A stretch of 64,000 nt of DNA from DASZTV01 sp035548125 (GCA_035548125.1 DASZTV010000105.1:35138-99137); one strand, 5' to 3'. Positions 1 to 8,679 are shown, counted from the stretch's first letter. Numbers and translations are program-made. The notes: generated by a model from the sequence alone, not told the origin.

Positions 1-1909
1 TGCCGCCGATCTTCATGCCGACCACGCCGGTCTTGGCGTACTTCACATCGAGGGTGTCGCCGACCGCGAGGTGCTTCGAGTCGGCGGTGCTGGCGTCGAT
101 CAGCAGGTCGCCCGCGGCGATCGATCCGGGGCTTCCGGAGTCCATCCGGACCAGAACGGTCTGCCCGAGGTTCTGGGGCGAGATCGCCGTGACGTCCTCG
201 AGGCTGTCGCCTACCTGCACCGTTCCGTCATAGACGATGTTGGTGTTCGTGACACCGGGCAGGTGCGTGACGATCGGTGCGACCGCGTTGCTGATGCCGG
301 GTGAGCCATCACTGGAGTCGGAGATGATCAGGTCGGCGCTGACCGCCTGATCGACGGCGCTGGTGACCGATTTGGTCAACGACGCGCCGAAGACCGTGAT
401 GGCCGAGACGAGCGCGAGTCCGATCATCAGCGCGGATGCTGTCTGCGCGGTCCGCCGCGGGCTGCGCATCGAGTTCTCGCGCCCGAGCCGTCCAGGAAGC
501 CCGAACCAGCGTGCGAGGGGCTTGCCGATCACACTCGACACCGGTCGCGCGAACGTCGGGGCGAGCATCGCGGCGCCGAGGAAGACGCCTGCCGCGCCGA
601 TCCCGACGAGTGGCAGCTGCCCGACCGCCATGCCCACGGTGAGCAGCACGACGCCGAGTACCGCCAGCGCGCCACCGATCGTGAGCCGGCGGCGGTTGGA
701 GATCTCGAGCCCGACCTGGTGCTGGCTGATCGCCTCTATCGGCGAGATCCGCACGGCGCGTCGCGCCGGGCCGATCGCGGCGACCACGGTCACGCCGACG
801 CCGACAGCCAGGCCCACGATCGCGGTACGGGCTTGGAAGACCAGCGATGAGGCAGGAAGGGTGATGCCGAACGCGCGCAACAGGCCCTCGAGCCCGAAGG
901 CGGCGAGCACCCCGACCCCCAGCCCGATGAGTGAGGAGGCGAGGCCCACCGCGGCCGCTTCGCCCAGTACCGAGCGAAACACCTGCCGCCGACTGGCGCC
1001 GACGATGCGCAGCAGCGCGAGCTCGCGGGTCCGCTGCCCGACGATGATCGAGAACGTGTTGAAGATCGTGAACGCGCCGACGAACAGCGAGATGAACGCG
1101 AAAACCAGCAGTGCGGTCGAAAAGACCCCGAGAGCCTGGTTGACCGTATCGGTCTGCTCGTCGGCCACGGTCTTGCCCGTCACGACCTGCACGTCGGACG
1201 GCAGCGCGGCCTGAACCGCTCGCTGGACCGTCGCGGTGTCGGTGCCGGACGCCGTGAGGATGTTGATCGTGTCCAGGCGCCCGGGTTCCTGGAAGATCTG
1301 CTGCGCTGTCGGCAGGGAGAACTCAGCCATCGATGCGCCGGCCACGTTGTCGGCCGTTCCGAACTTCACGATGCCGGTCAGCGTGAACGTCCTGGTCGGG
1401 CCGGCGAGCAGGACCTTGACCTGCTGGCCGAGGGCGAAGTGGTACTTCTTCGCGGTCCCGGCGTCCATGGCGACGTCGTCGGGCCCGGCGGGAGCCCCGC
1501 CGCTGACGAGGTGAAGCGAGCTGAGCGACGGATTCGGGTCGTAGCTGAGTCCGATGCTGCCGCCGCTGATCGCCTTCCCTTCGGGGGAGACGAACTGCGC
1601 GTAGCCGTTGACCCCGCCCTCTGCTGCCGAGACGCCGGGCACGTTGCGGATCGTGGAGAGCAGCGACTCCGGGATCGGGTTGCGGGTCGCGGTGTCGCCG
1701 AAGTTCGTGTGCTTGAACTGCGCCACGCCACGCGCCTGCAGGTCGACCTTCGTGTAGATGTTCCCGATCAGGTTCGAAAACGTCCGGTGCAACGTGTCGG
1801 TCAGCACGAACGTGCCGGTGACGAACGTGACGCCGAGCACGATCGCAAGGGCGGTGAGGGTGAGCCGGAGCTTGTGGGCGAGCAGCCCCTTCAAGGTGAC
1901 GCGCCACAT
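1..1909 (-). CDS. ABC transporter permease, FtsX/MacB type (3' end cut by window edge)
   Basis: Integral membrane subunit of a lipoprotein-release or macrolide-export type ABC transporter, working with the ATPase just upstream. The frame is open for about 636 codons from the ATG at 1909 to the window edge, so the C-terminus is missing; family members are usually about 850 residues. The N-terminus reads MWRVTLKGLLAHKLRLTLTA, a short basic stretch followed by a first membrane helix and then a large extracytoplasmic region. Around 1000-1140 lies a typical FtsX segment (FISLFVGAFTIFNTFSIIVG, then QRTRELALLR). The start lies 20 bases after the ATPase stop codon, so the two are one operon. The substrate cannot be told from sequence. 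Confidence 0.9.
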   Translation of the reverse strand, partial: MWRVTLKGLLAHKLRLTLTALAIVLGVTFVTGTFVLTDTLHRTFSNLIGNIYTKVDLQARGVAQFKHTNFGDTATRNPIPESLLSTIRNVPGVSAAEGGVNGYAQFVSPEGKAISGGSIGLSYDPNPSLSSLHLVSGGAPAGPDDVAMDAGTAKKYHFALGQQVKVLLAGPTRTFTLTGIVKFGTADNVAGASMAEFSLPTAQQIFQEPGRLDTINILTASGTDTATVQRAVQAALPSDVQVVTGKTVADEQTDTVNQALGVFSTALLVFAFISLFVGAFTIFNTFSIIVGQRTRELALLRIVGASRRQVFRSVLGEAAAVGLASSLIGLGVGVLAAFGLEGLLRAFGITLPASSLVFQARTAIVGLAVGVGVTVVAAIGPARRAVRISPIEAISQHQVGLEISNRRRLTIGGALAVLGVVLLTVGMAVGQLPLVGIGAAGVFLGAAMLAPTFARPVSSVIGKPLARWFGLPGRLGRENSMRSPRRTAQTASALMIGLALVSAITVFGASLTKSVTSAVDQAVSADLIISDSSDGSPGISNAVAPIVTHLPGVTNTNIVYDGTVQVGDSLEDVTAISPQNLGQTVLVRMDSGSPGSIAAGDLLIDASTADSKHLAVGDTLDVKYAKTGVVGMKIGG

Positions 1910-1929
1910 GTCAGCGACGTCCGGTCTCG

Positions 1930-2691
1930 TCAGGCACCGAAGCTCCGCATGTGCTCGAGCACCTTGTCGGCGGTGGGCTTGGCGAGCTCGCCGACGATGG
2001 CGCCGTCGGCGAGGAAGACGACGCGGTCGGCGTACGCCGCGCCGTGCGGGTCGTGAGTGACCATCACGATCGACTGTCCGAGCTCGCGGGTCGAGCGTTG
2101 CAGGAAGGCGAGCATCTCGTTGGACGCGTTGGAGTCGAGGTTGCCGGTCGGCTCGTCAGCGAAGATCAGGTCGGGGCGGTTGATCAGGGCCCGCGCACAG
2201 GCGACGCGCTGCTGCTGCCCGCCGGAGAGCTCGGTCGGCCGATGGCTGAGCCGGTCCTTGATTCCCAGGTGTTCGACCAGGTAGGCGAACCACTCCTTGT
2301 CGACCTCCTTGCCGGCCAGATCGGCGGGGAGCGTGATGTTCTCCCCGGCCGTCAGCGTCGGCACCAGGTTGAAGGACTGGAAGACGAAGCCCACGCGGTC
2401 GCGGCGCAGCTGGGTGAGCCCGGTGTCGTCGAGCGCGCCGATGTCGTGTTCACCGACGAACGACGTGCCGGAAGTCGGCCGGTCCAGGCCCGCCATGCAG
2501 TGCATCAGCGTCGACTTGCCGGAGCCAGAGGGACCCATCACCGCGGTGAACTCGCCCCGCGGGAACGTCACCGTGACGCCCGCCAGGGCGTGTACGGCGG
2601 CTGAACCGCTTCCGTAGGTCTTGTGGAGGTCGACGGCGTGGGCGGCGGGGGACTGAGTCGTATCGGACCCCGCTGGGGAGGCACTGGTCAC
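1930..2691 (-). CDS. ABC transporter ATP-binding protein, MacB/LolD type
   Basis: ATPase that powers the FtsX-type permease downstream. All motifs are intact in the 253-residue product: Walker A GPSGSGKS at 53-60, Q-loop Gln near 105, signature LSGGQQQ at 155-161, Walker B LIFADE at 175-180 and the switch His in VTHD at 213. I chose the GTG at 2691 because GAGGA lies about nine bases upstream; an in-frame GTG at 2709 would add six residues but has no visible ribosome site. It is divergent from the gene at 2759 and first in a two-gene operon. Confidence 0.93.
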   Translation of the reverse strand: MTSASPAGSDTTQSPAAHAVDLHKTYGSGSAAVHALAGVTVTFPRGEFTAVMGPSGSGKSTLMHCMAGLDRPTSGTSFVGEHDIGALDDTGLTQLRRDRVGFVFQSFNLVPTLTAGENITLPADLAGKEVDKEWFAYLVEHLGIKDRLSHRPTELSGGQQQRVACARALINRPDLIFADEPTGNLDSNASNEMLAFLQRSTRELGQSIVMVTHDPHGAAYADRVVFLADGAIVGELAKPTADKVLEHMRSFGA

Positions 2692-2746
2692 GATCTCGCA
2701 TCCTCGCACGACCGCCGGACGGTTCGCCGGTCATATTCGGAATGGA

Positions 2747-2758
2747 TAGGCTTCGGAC
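2747..2758 (+). promoter_or_regulatory. Predicted leaderless promoter, -10 TAGGCT
   Basis: TAGGCT at 2747-2752 is followed by six bases and then the GTG start at 2759, which would place transcription initiation at the start codon. No Shine-Dalgarno sequence precedes the GTG. Confidence 0.6.
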
Positions 2759-3619
2759 GTGTCCGTCATCGACGTACCGGTTCGCCGCGTCGCGCTCGAG
2801 CCGACGTTCTCCGACGTACCGCGTCACTTCGCCGCGGACGGTGACCTGATCCTCAGCCATCTTGCGGCTGCGCTCTCCGCGGTGTTCCCGGACGGCGAGG
2901 ACTTCTTCGTCCGTTCGGTGCGGCACTACCGCGACCAGATCACCGATCCGGTGCTCGCGGCGCAGGTCTCCGGATTCATCGGACAGGAGGTGACGCACGG
3001 CCGGGAGCACCGTGCGTTCAACACTCATCTGGACTCCCTGGGCTACCACACCAAGTTCGTCGAGCGAATGGTTCGTCGGATGATCGGTTTCCGGGAGCGC
3101 CACACCCCGCCGATCACCAATCTCGCCGTGACCGCCGCGTTGGAGCACGTCACCGCCACGCTTGCCGAGCTTGTGCTGACCAACTCCGACGTGCAGGAGT
3201 CCTTCGGTCACAACTCGGTGCGCCACCTGTTCTACTGGCACGCTCTCGAGGAGAGCGAGCACAAGGCGGTTGCCTTCGACGTCTACCGATCGGTCGGCGG
3301 GGGCGAGCGGTTGCGGATCTACACGATGAAGCTTGCGCGCTACCTGTTCGTGATCAGCACCGCGGTGCAGATTGCCGTGTCGTTGCTCACCGACCGCGAG
3401 ACCTACCGACCGGGCGTGCTTCGCAACAGCCTTCGCGTCGCCCGGCAGCAGCCGATCTTCAGTCGCGAGGTCTGGCGGAGCCTCAAGGAGTACGAGCGCC
3501 GCGGCTTCCATCCCAGCGACCGGCCCAACGAGGAGCTGATCGCCAGGTGGCGTGAGCGGCTGTTCGGACCGGCAGGTGCGATGACCGGCACGCTTCGCGG
3601 GCCGGCCCTCGCCTCCTGA
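2759..3619 (+). CDS. Predicted metal-dependent hydrolase (PF10118-like)
   Basis: A 286-residue soluble protein resembling the family of predicted metal-dependent hydrolases with a ferritin-like helical fold. Candidate metal ligands are spaced along the chain: QEVTHGREH near residues 76-84, ALEHVTA near 122-128, and EESEHKAVAFD near 160-170, a pattern of Glu and Glu-x-x-His typical of di-metal four-helix proteins. The substrate of the family is unknown. The GTG start is supported by the -10 box six bases upstream and by the lack of another start. It stands alone between the ABC operon and a convergent monooxygenase gene. Confidence 0.75.
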   Translation: MSVIDVPVRRVALEPTFSDVPRHFAADGDLILSHLAAALSAVFPDGEDFFVRSVRHYRDQITDPVLAAQVSGFIGQEVTHGREHRAFNTHLDSLGYHTKFVERMVRRMIGFRERHTPPITNLAVTAALEHVTATLAELVLTNSDVQESFGHNSVRHLFYWHALEESEHKAVAFDVYRSVGGGERLRIYTMKLARYLFVISTAVQIAVSLLTDRETYRPGVLRNSLRVARQQPIFSREVWRSLKEYERRGFHPSDRPNEELIARWRERLFGPAGAMTGTLRGPALAS

Positions 3620-3631
3620 CCTCGAGCATCC

Positions 3632-3991
3632 TCAACCGACCGCGGTGACGACCTCGTACAGCATCGGCGAGCTCGGGAACTCGTCCCATCCGGGCTGAGT
3701 GACCACCCGGCGGAACTCCTCGCTGTTGTGCGCGGCACGAAAGGCCGCGTCGCTTTCCCACGTCGCGACGTTGACCCAGCGGTACTCCGCACCGGTGGAG
3801 ATCGCGCGGTGCAGCCGGAGGGAGACGAAGCCCGGCTGGGCGCGGAAGTACTTGCTGGTGTCGGTCCACAAGGCATGGAACGCGTCGTCGCGCTCCGGAC
3901 GCACGGCGAAGCGATTCATCAACGTGACCGGCCCGTCGGTCCGGGTGTCGCCGCTCGGAGCGGTTCGTTCCTCGGCTGTCATGGCGTTCAT
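3632..3991 (-). CDS. Antibiotic-biosynthesis-monooxygenase-like (ABM) domain protein
   Basis: Small (119-residue) ferredoxin-like protein. The core runs from about residue 21 to 110: TLMNRFAVRPE, then AFHALWTDTSKYFRAQPGFV, then VNVATWESDAAFRAAH, the strand-helix-strand layout of ABM enzymes, some of which degrade haem or oxidise quinones. No specific activity can be assigned. The ATG at 3991 has AAGGGGGT seven bases upstream; a longer in-frame extension would run into the divergent TetR gene and is not credible. The gene shares a 91-base intergenic region with that regulator and is its most likely target. Confidence 0.8.
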   Translation of the reverse strand: MNAMTAEERTAPSGDTRTDGPVTLMNRFAVRPERDDAFHALWTDTSKYFRAQPGFVSLRLHRAISTGAEYRWVNVATWESDAAFRAAHNSEEFRRVVTQPGWDEFPSSPMLYEVVTAVG

Positions 3992-4008
3992 GTGACCCCC
4001 TTCAGTCG

Positions 4009-4044
4009 TTGCACGGATGTGCAATGAATGCACGCATGTATACT
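4009..4044. promoter_or_regulatory. Divergent promoter and TetR operator candidate
   Basis: TTGCAC at 4009-4014 and GTGCAA at 4019-4024 form a perfect inverted repeat with a four-base centre. GTGCA at 4019-4023 also pairs with TGCAC at 4029-4033, giving three half-sites in two overlapping palindromes. TATACT at 4039-4044 is a good -10 for the TetR gene, and the same bases read TATACA on the other strand, a -10 for the monooxygenase. A repressor on the palindromes would cover both promoters. Confidence 0.65.
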
Positions 4045-4082
4045 TATGCCCTCGGCTGACGTCAAGCGCCGGAGGGGATGAA

Positions 4083-4718
4083 ATGCGCGAGGTCGCGGAG
4101 GACGCCGGGCGCGCCCGGCAACGACGTCGCACCCGGGCGGGGATCGTCGACGCGGCCGCGCGGCTGCTCGCTGCGGGCGGACCGGCCCCGGGGGTCAGCG
4201 AGATCGCGGAGGCGGCCGAGGTCTCGCGGCGCACGGTGTACCAGTACTTCCCGACCGTTGACCAGCTGCTGCTCGACGCCACGCTCGGCTTGCTCAGCCA
4301 GTCAGGCGTCGACGCGGCCATCGACGCCGCGGCCGGCCGGGGGGCCGACGCCGTCGAGCGGGTGGAGGCGATGATCCGCGCCATCGGGGAGATGGCCGCC
4401 ACGACGATGCCGCTCGGCCGTTCACTGATCCGGCTCACCGTCGACGCGCCCGCGCAGGGCGCGCAGCCCAAGCGCGGCTACCGCAGGATCGGCTGGATAG
4501 AGCGCGCTGTCGATCCGCTCCGTGGCGAGCTGGATCCCGATCTGTTCGAACAGCTGGTGTCGGGCCTCGCCATGGTCGTCGGGTGGGAGGCCTTCATCGT
4601 GTTGCAAGATCTTCGTGGGCTCGACGCCGGCGAGACGGCGCGGGTCTCCAGCTGGGCGGCACAGGCGCTGGTCGGTGCCGCGCTTGACGAGCAGCAGGCA
4701 CGGCCGGCGGCTGGTTGA
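4083..4718 (+). CDS. TetR/AcrR family transcriptional regulator
   Basis: DNA-binding repressor of 211 residues. The N-terminal helix-turn-helix lies at about residues 37-56 (GVSEIAEAAEVSRRTVYQYF), after a basic arm ARQRRRTRAG. The C-terminal ligand domain is not assignable to a ligand. The ATG at 4083 is preceded by GGAGGGG at a good distance. Overlapping palindromes at 4009-4033 upstream make autoregulation and control of the divergent monooxygenase likely. The VOC-fold gene follows 49 bases downstream on the same strand and may be co-transcribed. Confidence 0.92.
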   Translation: MREVAEDAGRARQRRRTRAGIVDAAARLLAAGGPAPGVSEIAEAAEVSRRTVYQYFPTVDQLLLDATLGLLSQSGVDAAIDAAAGRGADAVERVEAMIRAIGEMAATTMPLGRSLIRLTVDAPAQGAQPKRGYRRIGWIERAVDPLRGELDPDLFEQLVSGLAMVVGWEAFIVLQDLRGLDAGETARVSSWAAQALVGAALDEQQARPAAG

Positions 4719-4767
4719 CTGGCTGGCAAGGCTGGCTGGGCGCAAGAGCTAGGTGAAGGAGTTCGCG

Positions 4768-5226
4768 ATGCTGCTCAACGGGTTCAACCACGTCGCGGTC
4801 ATCACCGCCGACACCGAGCGATTCGTCAGCTTCTACCAGGACGTGTTCGAGGCCGAGGTGCTCGGCGAGCAGAAGATCGGAGACGAAGGCACCCTGACCT
4901 TCGTCAAGATCGGCGAGGACGCGGAGTTCAACGTCTTCGAGGTCAGCGGCAACACCGAAGCGCAGCGGCAGACCCCGATGCTCGGCCGCGGCAGACTCGA
5001 CCATCTGGGGCTTCACGCGGCATCGCTGGATGCCTTCGAGGAGATTCGGCGGCGGCTGATCGCTCGCGGCGCGGCGGACGAGTTCGTGACCGACTTCGGA
5101 CAAGTTCTGTCGATGTTCTTCCGTGACCCCGACGGCTTGGAGGGCGAGGTGTGCGTCGCCAATCCGGACGCCGTACCCGGCGTCTTCAACCCGCCGGGTA
5201 CGCCGGCCGCCAGATTCGTCTCGTGA
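4768..5226 (+). CDS. VOC (glyoxalase/dioxygenase fold) family protein
   Basis: A 152-residue protein with two beta-alpha-beta-beta-beta modules of the vicinal oxygen chelate fold. Potential metal ligands are His in FNHVAVI near residue 8, His in LDHLGLH near 78, and Glu in GLEGEV near the C-terminus. That set fits a metal-dependent glyoxalase, isomerase or dioxygenase, but the substrate is unknown. GAAGGAG six bases before the ATG at 4768 decides the start over a GTG 15 bases upstream. It follows the TetR gene. Confidence 0.82.
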   Translation: MLLNGFNHVAVITADTERFVSFYQDVFEAEVLGEQKIGDEGTLTFVKIGEDAEFNVFEVSGNTEAQRQTPMLGRGRLDHLGLHAASLDAFEEIRRRLIARGAADEFVTDFGQVLSMFFRDPDGLEGEVCVANPDAVPGVFNPPGTPAARFVS

Positions 5227-5247
5227 TGCTGCCGTAGTCACCCGCCT

Positions 5248-5264
5248 CGCCGGGTTGCCCGGCG
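5248..5264 (+). terminator. Perfect GC hairpin between VOC gene and fadB-type gene
   Basis: CGCCGGG and CCCGGCG pair perfectly around a TTG loop, 21 bases after the VOC stop codon and directly before the predicted promoter of the next gene. There is no U-run, so the terminator call is tentative. Confidence 0.4.
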
Positions 5265-5266
5265 GG

Positions 5267-5278
5267 CAAGATGGCGGG
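5267..5278 (+). promoter_or_regulatory. Predicted leaderless promoter, -10 CAAGAT
   Basis: CAAGAT at 5267-5272, then six bases, then the GTG start at 5279. It keeps the A and final T of the TANNNT pattern but has C at the first position. Confidence 0.4.
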
Positions 5279-6766
5279 GTGGAGATTGGTACTGCGGGCG
5301 TTGTCGGGCTGGGCACGATGGGCGCCGGCATCGCCGAGGTCTTCGCCCGCGCCGGGCTTGACGTGGTCGCAGTCGAGATCGACGACGCGCTGCTGGGCGC
5401 CGGCCGAAAGCGACTCGAGAACTCGCTCGGCAAAGCGGTGGATCGCGGCAAGCTCGCTGCGGACGAGCGCGACGCGATCCTCGAGCGGCTCACCTTCACG
5501 ACCGACCGAGGTGAGCTGGCCCGCGCCGACCTGGTCACGGAGGCGGTCCCCGAGCGGCTCGACGTCAAGGCGTCGCTGTTCGGCGAGCTCGACCGGATCT
5601 GCCCGGCGCGCACGGTGCTCGCGACGAACACGTCCTCGCTCCCGGTGACCCGGATCGCGACTGCGACCGGTCGGCCCGGGCGCGTGATCGGCATGCACTT
5701 CTTCAATCCCGCGCCGGTCATGCGGCTGGTCGAGGTGGTGCACACGGTCCGTACCGACCGCGAGGTCACCGAAGCGGTCAGGGCGCTCGCGGAGCGCTGC
5801 GGCAAGACGCCGGTGGTGGTCGGCGACCGCGCCGGTTTCGTCGCGAACGCGCTGCTCTTCGGCTACCTGAACGCGGCAGCACGTGCGGCTGAGACCGGCC
5901 AGGCGAGCGTCTCCGACATCGACGCCGCGATCGTCGCGGCGTGCGGCGTCCCGATGGGGCCGCTCACGCTGATGGACCTGATCGGCCTCGACGTCTGTCT
6001 CGACGTGATGGAGACGATGTTCGACGAGACGCGTGACCAGCGTTACGCCCCTGCCCCGCTGCTGCGACGGCTGGTGATGGCCGGCGACCTGGGCCGAAAG
6101 ACCGGACGCGGCTACTACCGGTACGAGGCGGGCGCGAGCGAGGCGACGATCGCGCCGCCGGCGTTCGCGCTCGGGTCCTCCCGCGGCGCGGTGAACGTCG
6201 TCGTCGTCGACGGTGGCTCGCGGACGGCGACAGCCGAGCTGCTCGCGCGAAGCGCGAGGTCGGCAGCGCCGTCCAGCGTCTTCGCGGTGGTGACCAGTGA
6301 CGAGGCGCCGGTGACGGCGCTGCTGGCCGGCTTCGAGCGCAAGCGCGACGTGGTCGGCGTGCACGTGCCCAAGGCGCCGAGATCCGGCGTCGTCGAGGTC
6401 GTCGCCACCTCGCTCAGCGACCCGGACGCCGTCGCCACCGTGGTCGAGCACTACGCCGACTCCGGCCACACCGCGATCGCGTGCCGGGACCGTGCCGGCT
6501 ACGTCGTCGACTACCTGGTCCTGCCACACCTCGGCGACGCCGTGCGGATGGTCGACGACGGGTACGCCACTCGGGACGATGTCGACGCCGCGATGCGCCT
6601 CGGGTGCGGCTACGCCGACGGACCCTTCGCGATGCTCGCCGCGGTCGGAGCCGACGACGTGCGGTCGGTGCTGTCGCACCTTGCCGCCGCGACGCATCTG
6701 CCGTCGCTCGCACCCTCGCCGCTGCTCGACGAGCTCGCAGCGCTCGGCCCTGACGCCCTGTCATGA
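5279..6766 (+). CDS. 3-hydroxyacyl-CoA dehydrogenase with duplicated C-terminal domain
   Basis: NAD-dependent oxidation of 3-hydroxyacyl-CoA to 3-ketoacyl-CoA. The 495-residue protein starts with a Rossmann domain (GLGTMG at 10-15), followed by the catalytic region TNTSSLP near 117, GMHFFNP near 139 and VEVV near 151. The first C-terminal domain includes GDRAGFVANALLF and ends near residue 290 (GRKTGRGYYRY). A second, weaker copy follows from about residue 400 (CRDRAGYVVDYLVLPHLG). This N-C-C layout is seen in longer FadB2/PaaH-like enzymes. The GTG at 5279 sits just before the Rossmann fold; a longer reading adds 52 low-complexity residues and is rejected. Confidence 0.93.
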   Translation: MEIGTAGVVGLGTMGAGIAEVFARAGLDVVAVEIDDALLGAGRKRLENSLGKAVDRGKLAADERDAILERLTFTTDRGELARADLVTEAVPERLDVKASLFGELDRICPARTVLATNTSSLPVTRIATATGRPGRVIGMHFFNPAPVMRLVEVVHTVRTDREVTEAVRALAERCGKTPVVVGDRAGFVANALLFGYLNAAARAAETGQASVSDIDAAIVAACGVPMGPLTLMDLIGLDVCLDVMETMFDETRDQRYAPAPLLRRLVMAGDLGRKTGRGYYRYEAGASEATIAPPAFALGSSRGAVNVVVVDGGSRTATAELLARSARSAAPSSVFAVVTSDEAPVTALLAGFERKRDVVGVHVPKAPRSGVVEVVATSLSDPDAVATVVEHYADSGHTAIACRDRAGYVVDYLVLPHLGDAVRMVDDGYATRDDVDAAMRLGCGYADGPFAMLAAVGADDVRSVLSHLAAATHLPSLAPSPLLDELAALGPDALS

Positions 6767-6776
6767 GCGGACGCCG

Positions 6777-7043
6777 GTGAGTCCGCGCCGTTCCCGTCGC
6801 CGCGACGAGAGTCCGGCCCCGCTACGGACGGCCGGGTGGGCGATGCAGGAGAGCCACGCGGACGGCGAGTGGCTGGTGCGCCCGATCGCCGCGGAGGCAG
6901 CGGTGAAGGAGTACCGGTGTCCGGGGTGCCAGCAGGAGATCCGGCCCGGCGTCCCGCACATCGTGGCGTGGCGCGCGGGCGACGAGTCCGGCCGGCGCCA
7001 CTGGCACACGCCGTGCTGGCGGGCGCGGGACCGCCGCCGGTGA
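6777..7043 (+). CDS. Small putative zinc-binding protein, function unknown
   Basis: An 88-residue basic protein. A CPGC pair at residues 48-51 and HWHTPCW at 75-81 could together bind one zinc ion. Between them lies a PGVPHIVAW segment that I associate with small conserved actinobacterial proteins of unknown function. The N-terminal 10 residues are rich in Arg. It starts 10 bases after the dehydrogenase stop, and its stop overlaps the start of the next gene (GTGA), so it is part of a tight three-gene unit. No enzymatic motif is visible. Confidence 0.72.
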   Translation: MSPRRSRRRDESPAPLRTAGWAMQESHADGEWLVRPIAAEAAVKEYRCPGCQQEIRPGVPHIVAWRAGDESGRRHWHTPCWRARDRRR

Positions 7044-7747
7044 GTGAGATCCGGGCCAACACGGTGCTGCCCGCCCGACGCGAACGCGTGACGCTGCACA
7101 CCGCTGACGGCCTGGCGTTGGTCGGCGAGCTGGCACTCCCCGAGGCTGCGCCGCCACGAGCAACGCTCGTGACGCTGCACCCGCTTCCCACGCACGGCGG
7201 AATGATGGACAGCCATCTATTCCGCAAGGCGGCGTATCGGCTGCCGGCGTTGGCCGACCTGGCGGTGCTCCGCTTCAACACCCGGGGTACCGCGAGTGAG
7301 GCCGGTCGCAGCGAGGGAGTCTTCGGCAACGGCGACAGCGAGCGGTACGACGTCGCTGCGGCCCTCGACCTCGTCGAATATCGCGACCTGCCCTCACCGT
7401 GGCTGGTCGGGTGGTCGTTCGGCACCGACCTCGCCCTCCGGCACGGCTGCGACCCGAGCGTCGTCGGGGCGGTGCTGATCGCGCCACCGCTGCGGTACTC
7501 CACCGAGCAGGACCTTGCCACGTGGGCAGCCTCCGGCAAGCCGGTCCTTGCGATCGTTCCCGAGCTCGACGACTACCTGCGTCCACCGGAAGCGCGGCGG
7601 CGGTTCGCCGCGGTCCCTCAGGCTGAGGTCGTCGAGGTGAAAGGAGCGAAGCACCTCCTCGTCGGCTACACCGAAGAGGTGCTCGACCTGATCGTCTCGG
7701 CGGTTGCGCCGGACAAGGGCCCGCTTCCCGCGGAGTGGCCCGGCTAG
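7040..7747 (+). CDS. Alpha/beta hydrolase
   Basis: A 235-residue cytoplasmic hydrolase with the nucleophile elbow GWSFG, Ser126, a candidate acid at Asp177 or Asp178 (PELDDYLRP) and the His at 205 in GAKHLL. The early strand motif TLHPLPTHGG followed by LRFNTRG resembles the YheT/CocE-like group that includes small carboxylesterases. The GTG start overlaps the preceding stop by four bases. Its own stop codon overlaps the stop codon of the convergent oxidoreductase gene. Substrate unknown. Confidence 0.85.
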   Translation: MSEIRANTVLPARRERVTLHTADGLALVGELALPEAAPPRATLVTLHPLPTHGGMMDSHLFRKAAYRLPALADLAVLRFNTRGTASEAGRSEGVFGNGDSERYDVAAALDLVEYRDLPSPWLVGWSFGTDLALRHGCDPSVVGAVLIAPPLRYSTEQDLATWAASGKPVLAIVPELDDYLRPPEARRRFAAVPQAEVVEVKGAKHLLVGYTEEVLDLIVSAVAPDKGPLPAEWPG

Positions 7748-8679
7748 GAACCCGGCGCGTGGGGCATGACCTGCTCGGCCACCAGCCGCAGGTGATCCAG
7801 GTCGTTGACGTCGAGCAGCTGCAGGTAGAAGCGTTCGACACCTTCCGCTGCGAAGCGGCCGAGCTTGTCGAGCAGCTCGGCGGGCGTCCCGGCCAGCCCG
7901 TTCTCGCGCAGCTCACCGACCTCGCGGCCGATCGCCGCCGCGCGCCGGGCGATCTCCGGCTCGGTCTCGCCGCAGCAGAGCACCAGAGCGGCTGAGTAGA
8001 CGACCGATCCGGGGTCGCGCCCGGTCGCTTCGCAGGCGGCGCGGACCTTGTCGTGGGTGGCCTTCGTCGTCTCGAGGGAGGCGAACGGGACGTTGTACTC
8101 CGCGGCGTACGTCGCGGCCAGCCGGGCCGACTTCGGGCCGCCGAAGCCGCCCATCACGATCGGCGGCCGCGGGCTCTGGGCGGGACGGATCGTGTCGGCG
8201 GCGATGTGGGCAGATGCCGCCTTGCCCTCGAAGTCGAACGTCGAGCCGGACGGCGCCGACCAGGCGCCGGCGAGGATCGCCAGCTGGTCCTCGAGCAGGT
8301 TGTAACGGTCGGCGAGCTCGGGGAACGGAATCCCGAACGCGTCGTGTTCGGCGCCGTACCAGCCCGCACCGATGCCGATGTCGACGCGGCCTCCGCTCAT
8401 CTGGTCCACCTGGGCGGCGATCACCGCGAAGCTGCCCGGGTGGCGGAATGTCACCGGCGTCACGAGCGTCCCGAGCCGGATCGTCGAGGTGTCGCGCGCC
8501 AGCCCGGCGAGCGTCGTCCACGCGTCGGTCACTCCGGGCAGGCCGCTGACCTCGCCCATCTTCAGGTAGTGGTCGGACCGGAAGAAGGCACCGAAGCCCG
8601 CGGCCTCCGCGGTACGGGCAACGGTGAGCAGCTGGTCGTAGGACGCGCCCTGCTGGGGTTCGGTGAACACCCGGAACAT
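7744..8679 (-). CDS. LLM-class F420-dependent oxidoreductase
   Basis: Luciferase-like TIM-barrel enzyme of 311 residues, most likely using coenzyme F420. The family hallmarks are AEAAGFGAFFRSDHY near residue 24, the cis-peptide strand RLGTLVTPVTFRHPG near 73, QVDQMSGGRVDIGIGAGW near 91, and PPIVMGGFGGPKSARLAA near 170. The start codon lies immediately after the stop of the epimerase gene, so the two are co-transcribed. The redox substrate cannot be predicted. Confidence 0.88.
   Translation of the reverse strand: MFRVFTEPQQGASYDQLLTVARTAEAAGFGAFFRSDHYLKMGEVSGLPGVTDAWTTLAGLARDTSTIRLGTLVTPVTFRHPGSFAVIAAQVDQMSGGRVDIGIGAGWYGAEHDAFGIPFPELADRYNLLEDQLAILAGAWSAPSGSTFDFEGKAASAHIAADTIRPAQSPRPPIVMGGFGGPKSARLAATYAAEYNVPFASLETTKATHDKVRAACEATGRDPGSVVYSAALVLCCGETEPEIARRAAAIGREVGELRENGLAGTPAELLDKLGRFAAEGVERFYLQLLDVNDLDHLRLVAEQVMPHAPGS

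Noticed and set aside
5123..5278. A 52-residue N-terminal extension of the 3-hydroxyacyl-CoA dehydrogenase.
   Set aside because: It overlaps the VOC gene and a GC hairpin and has no family match; GTG 5279 fits the Rossmann fold.
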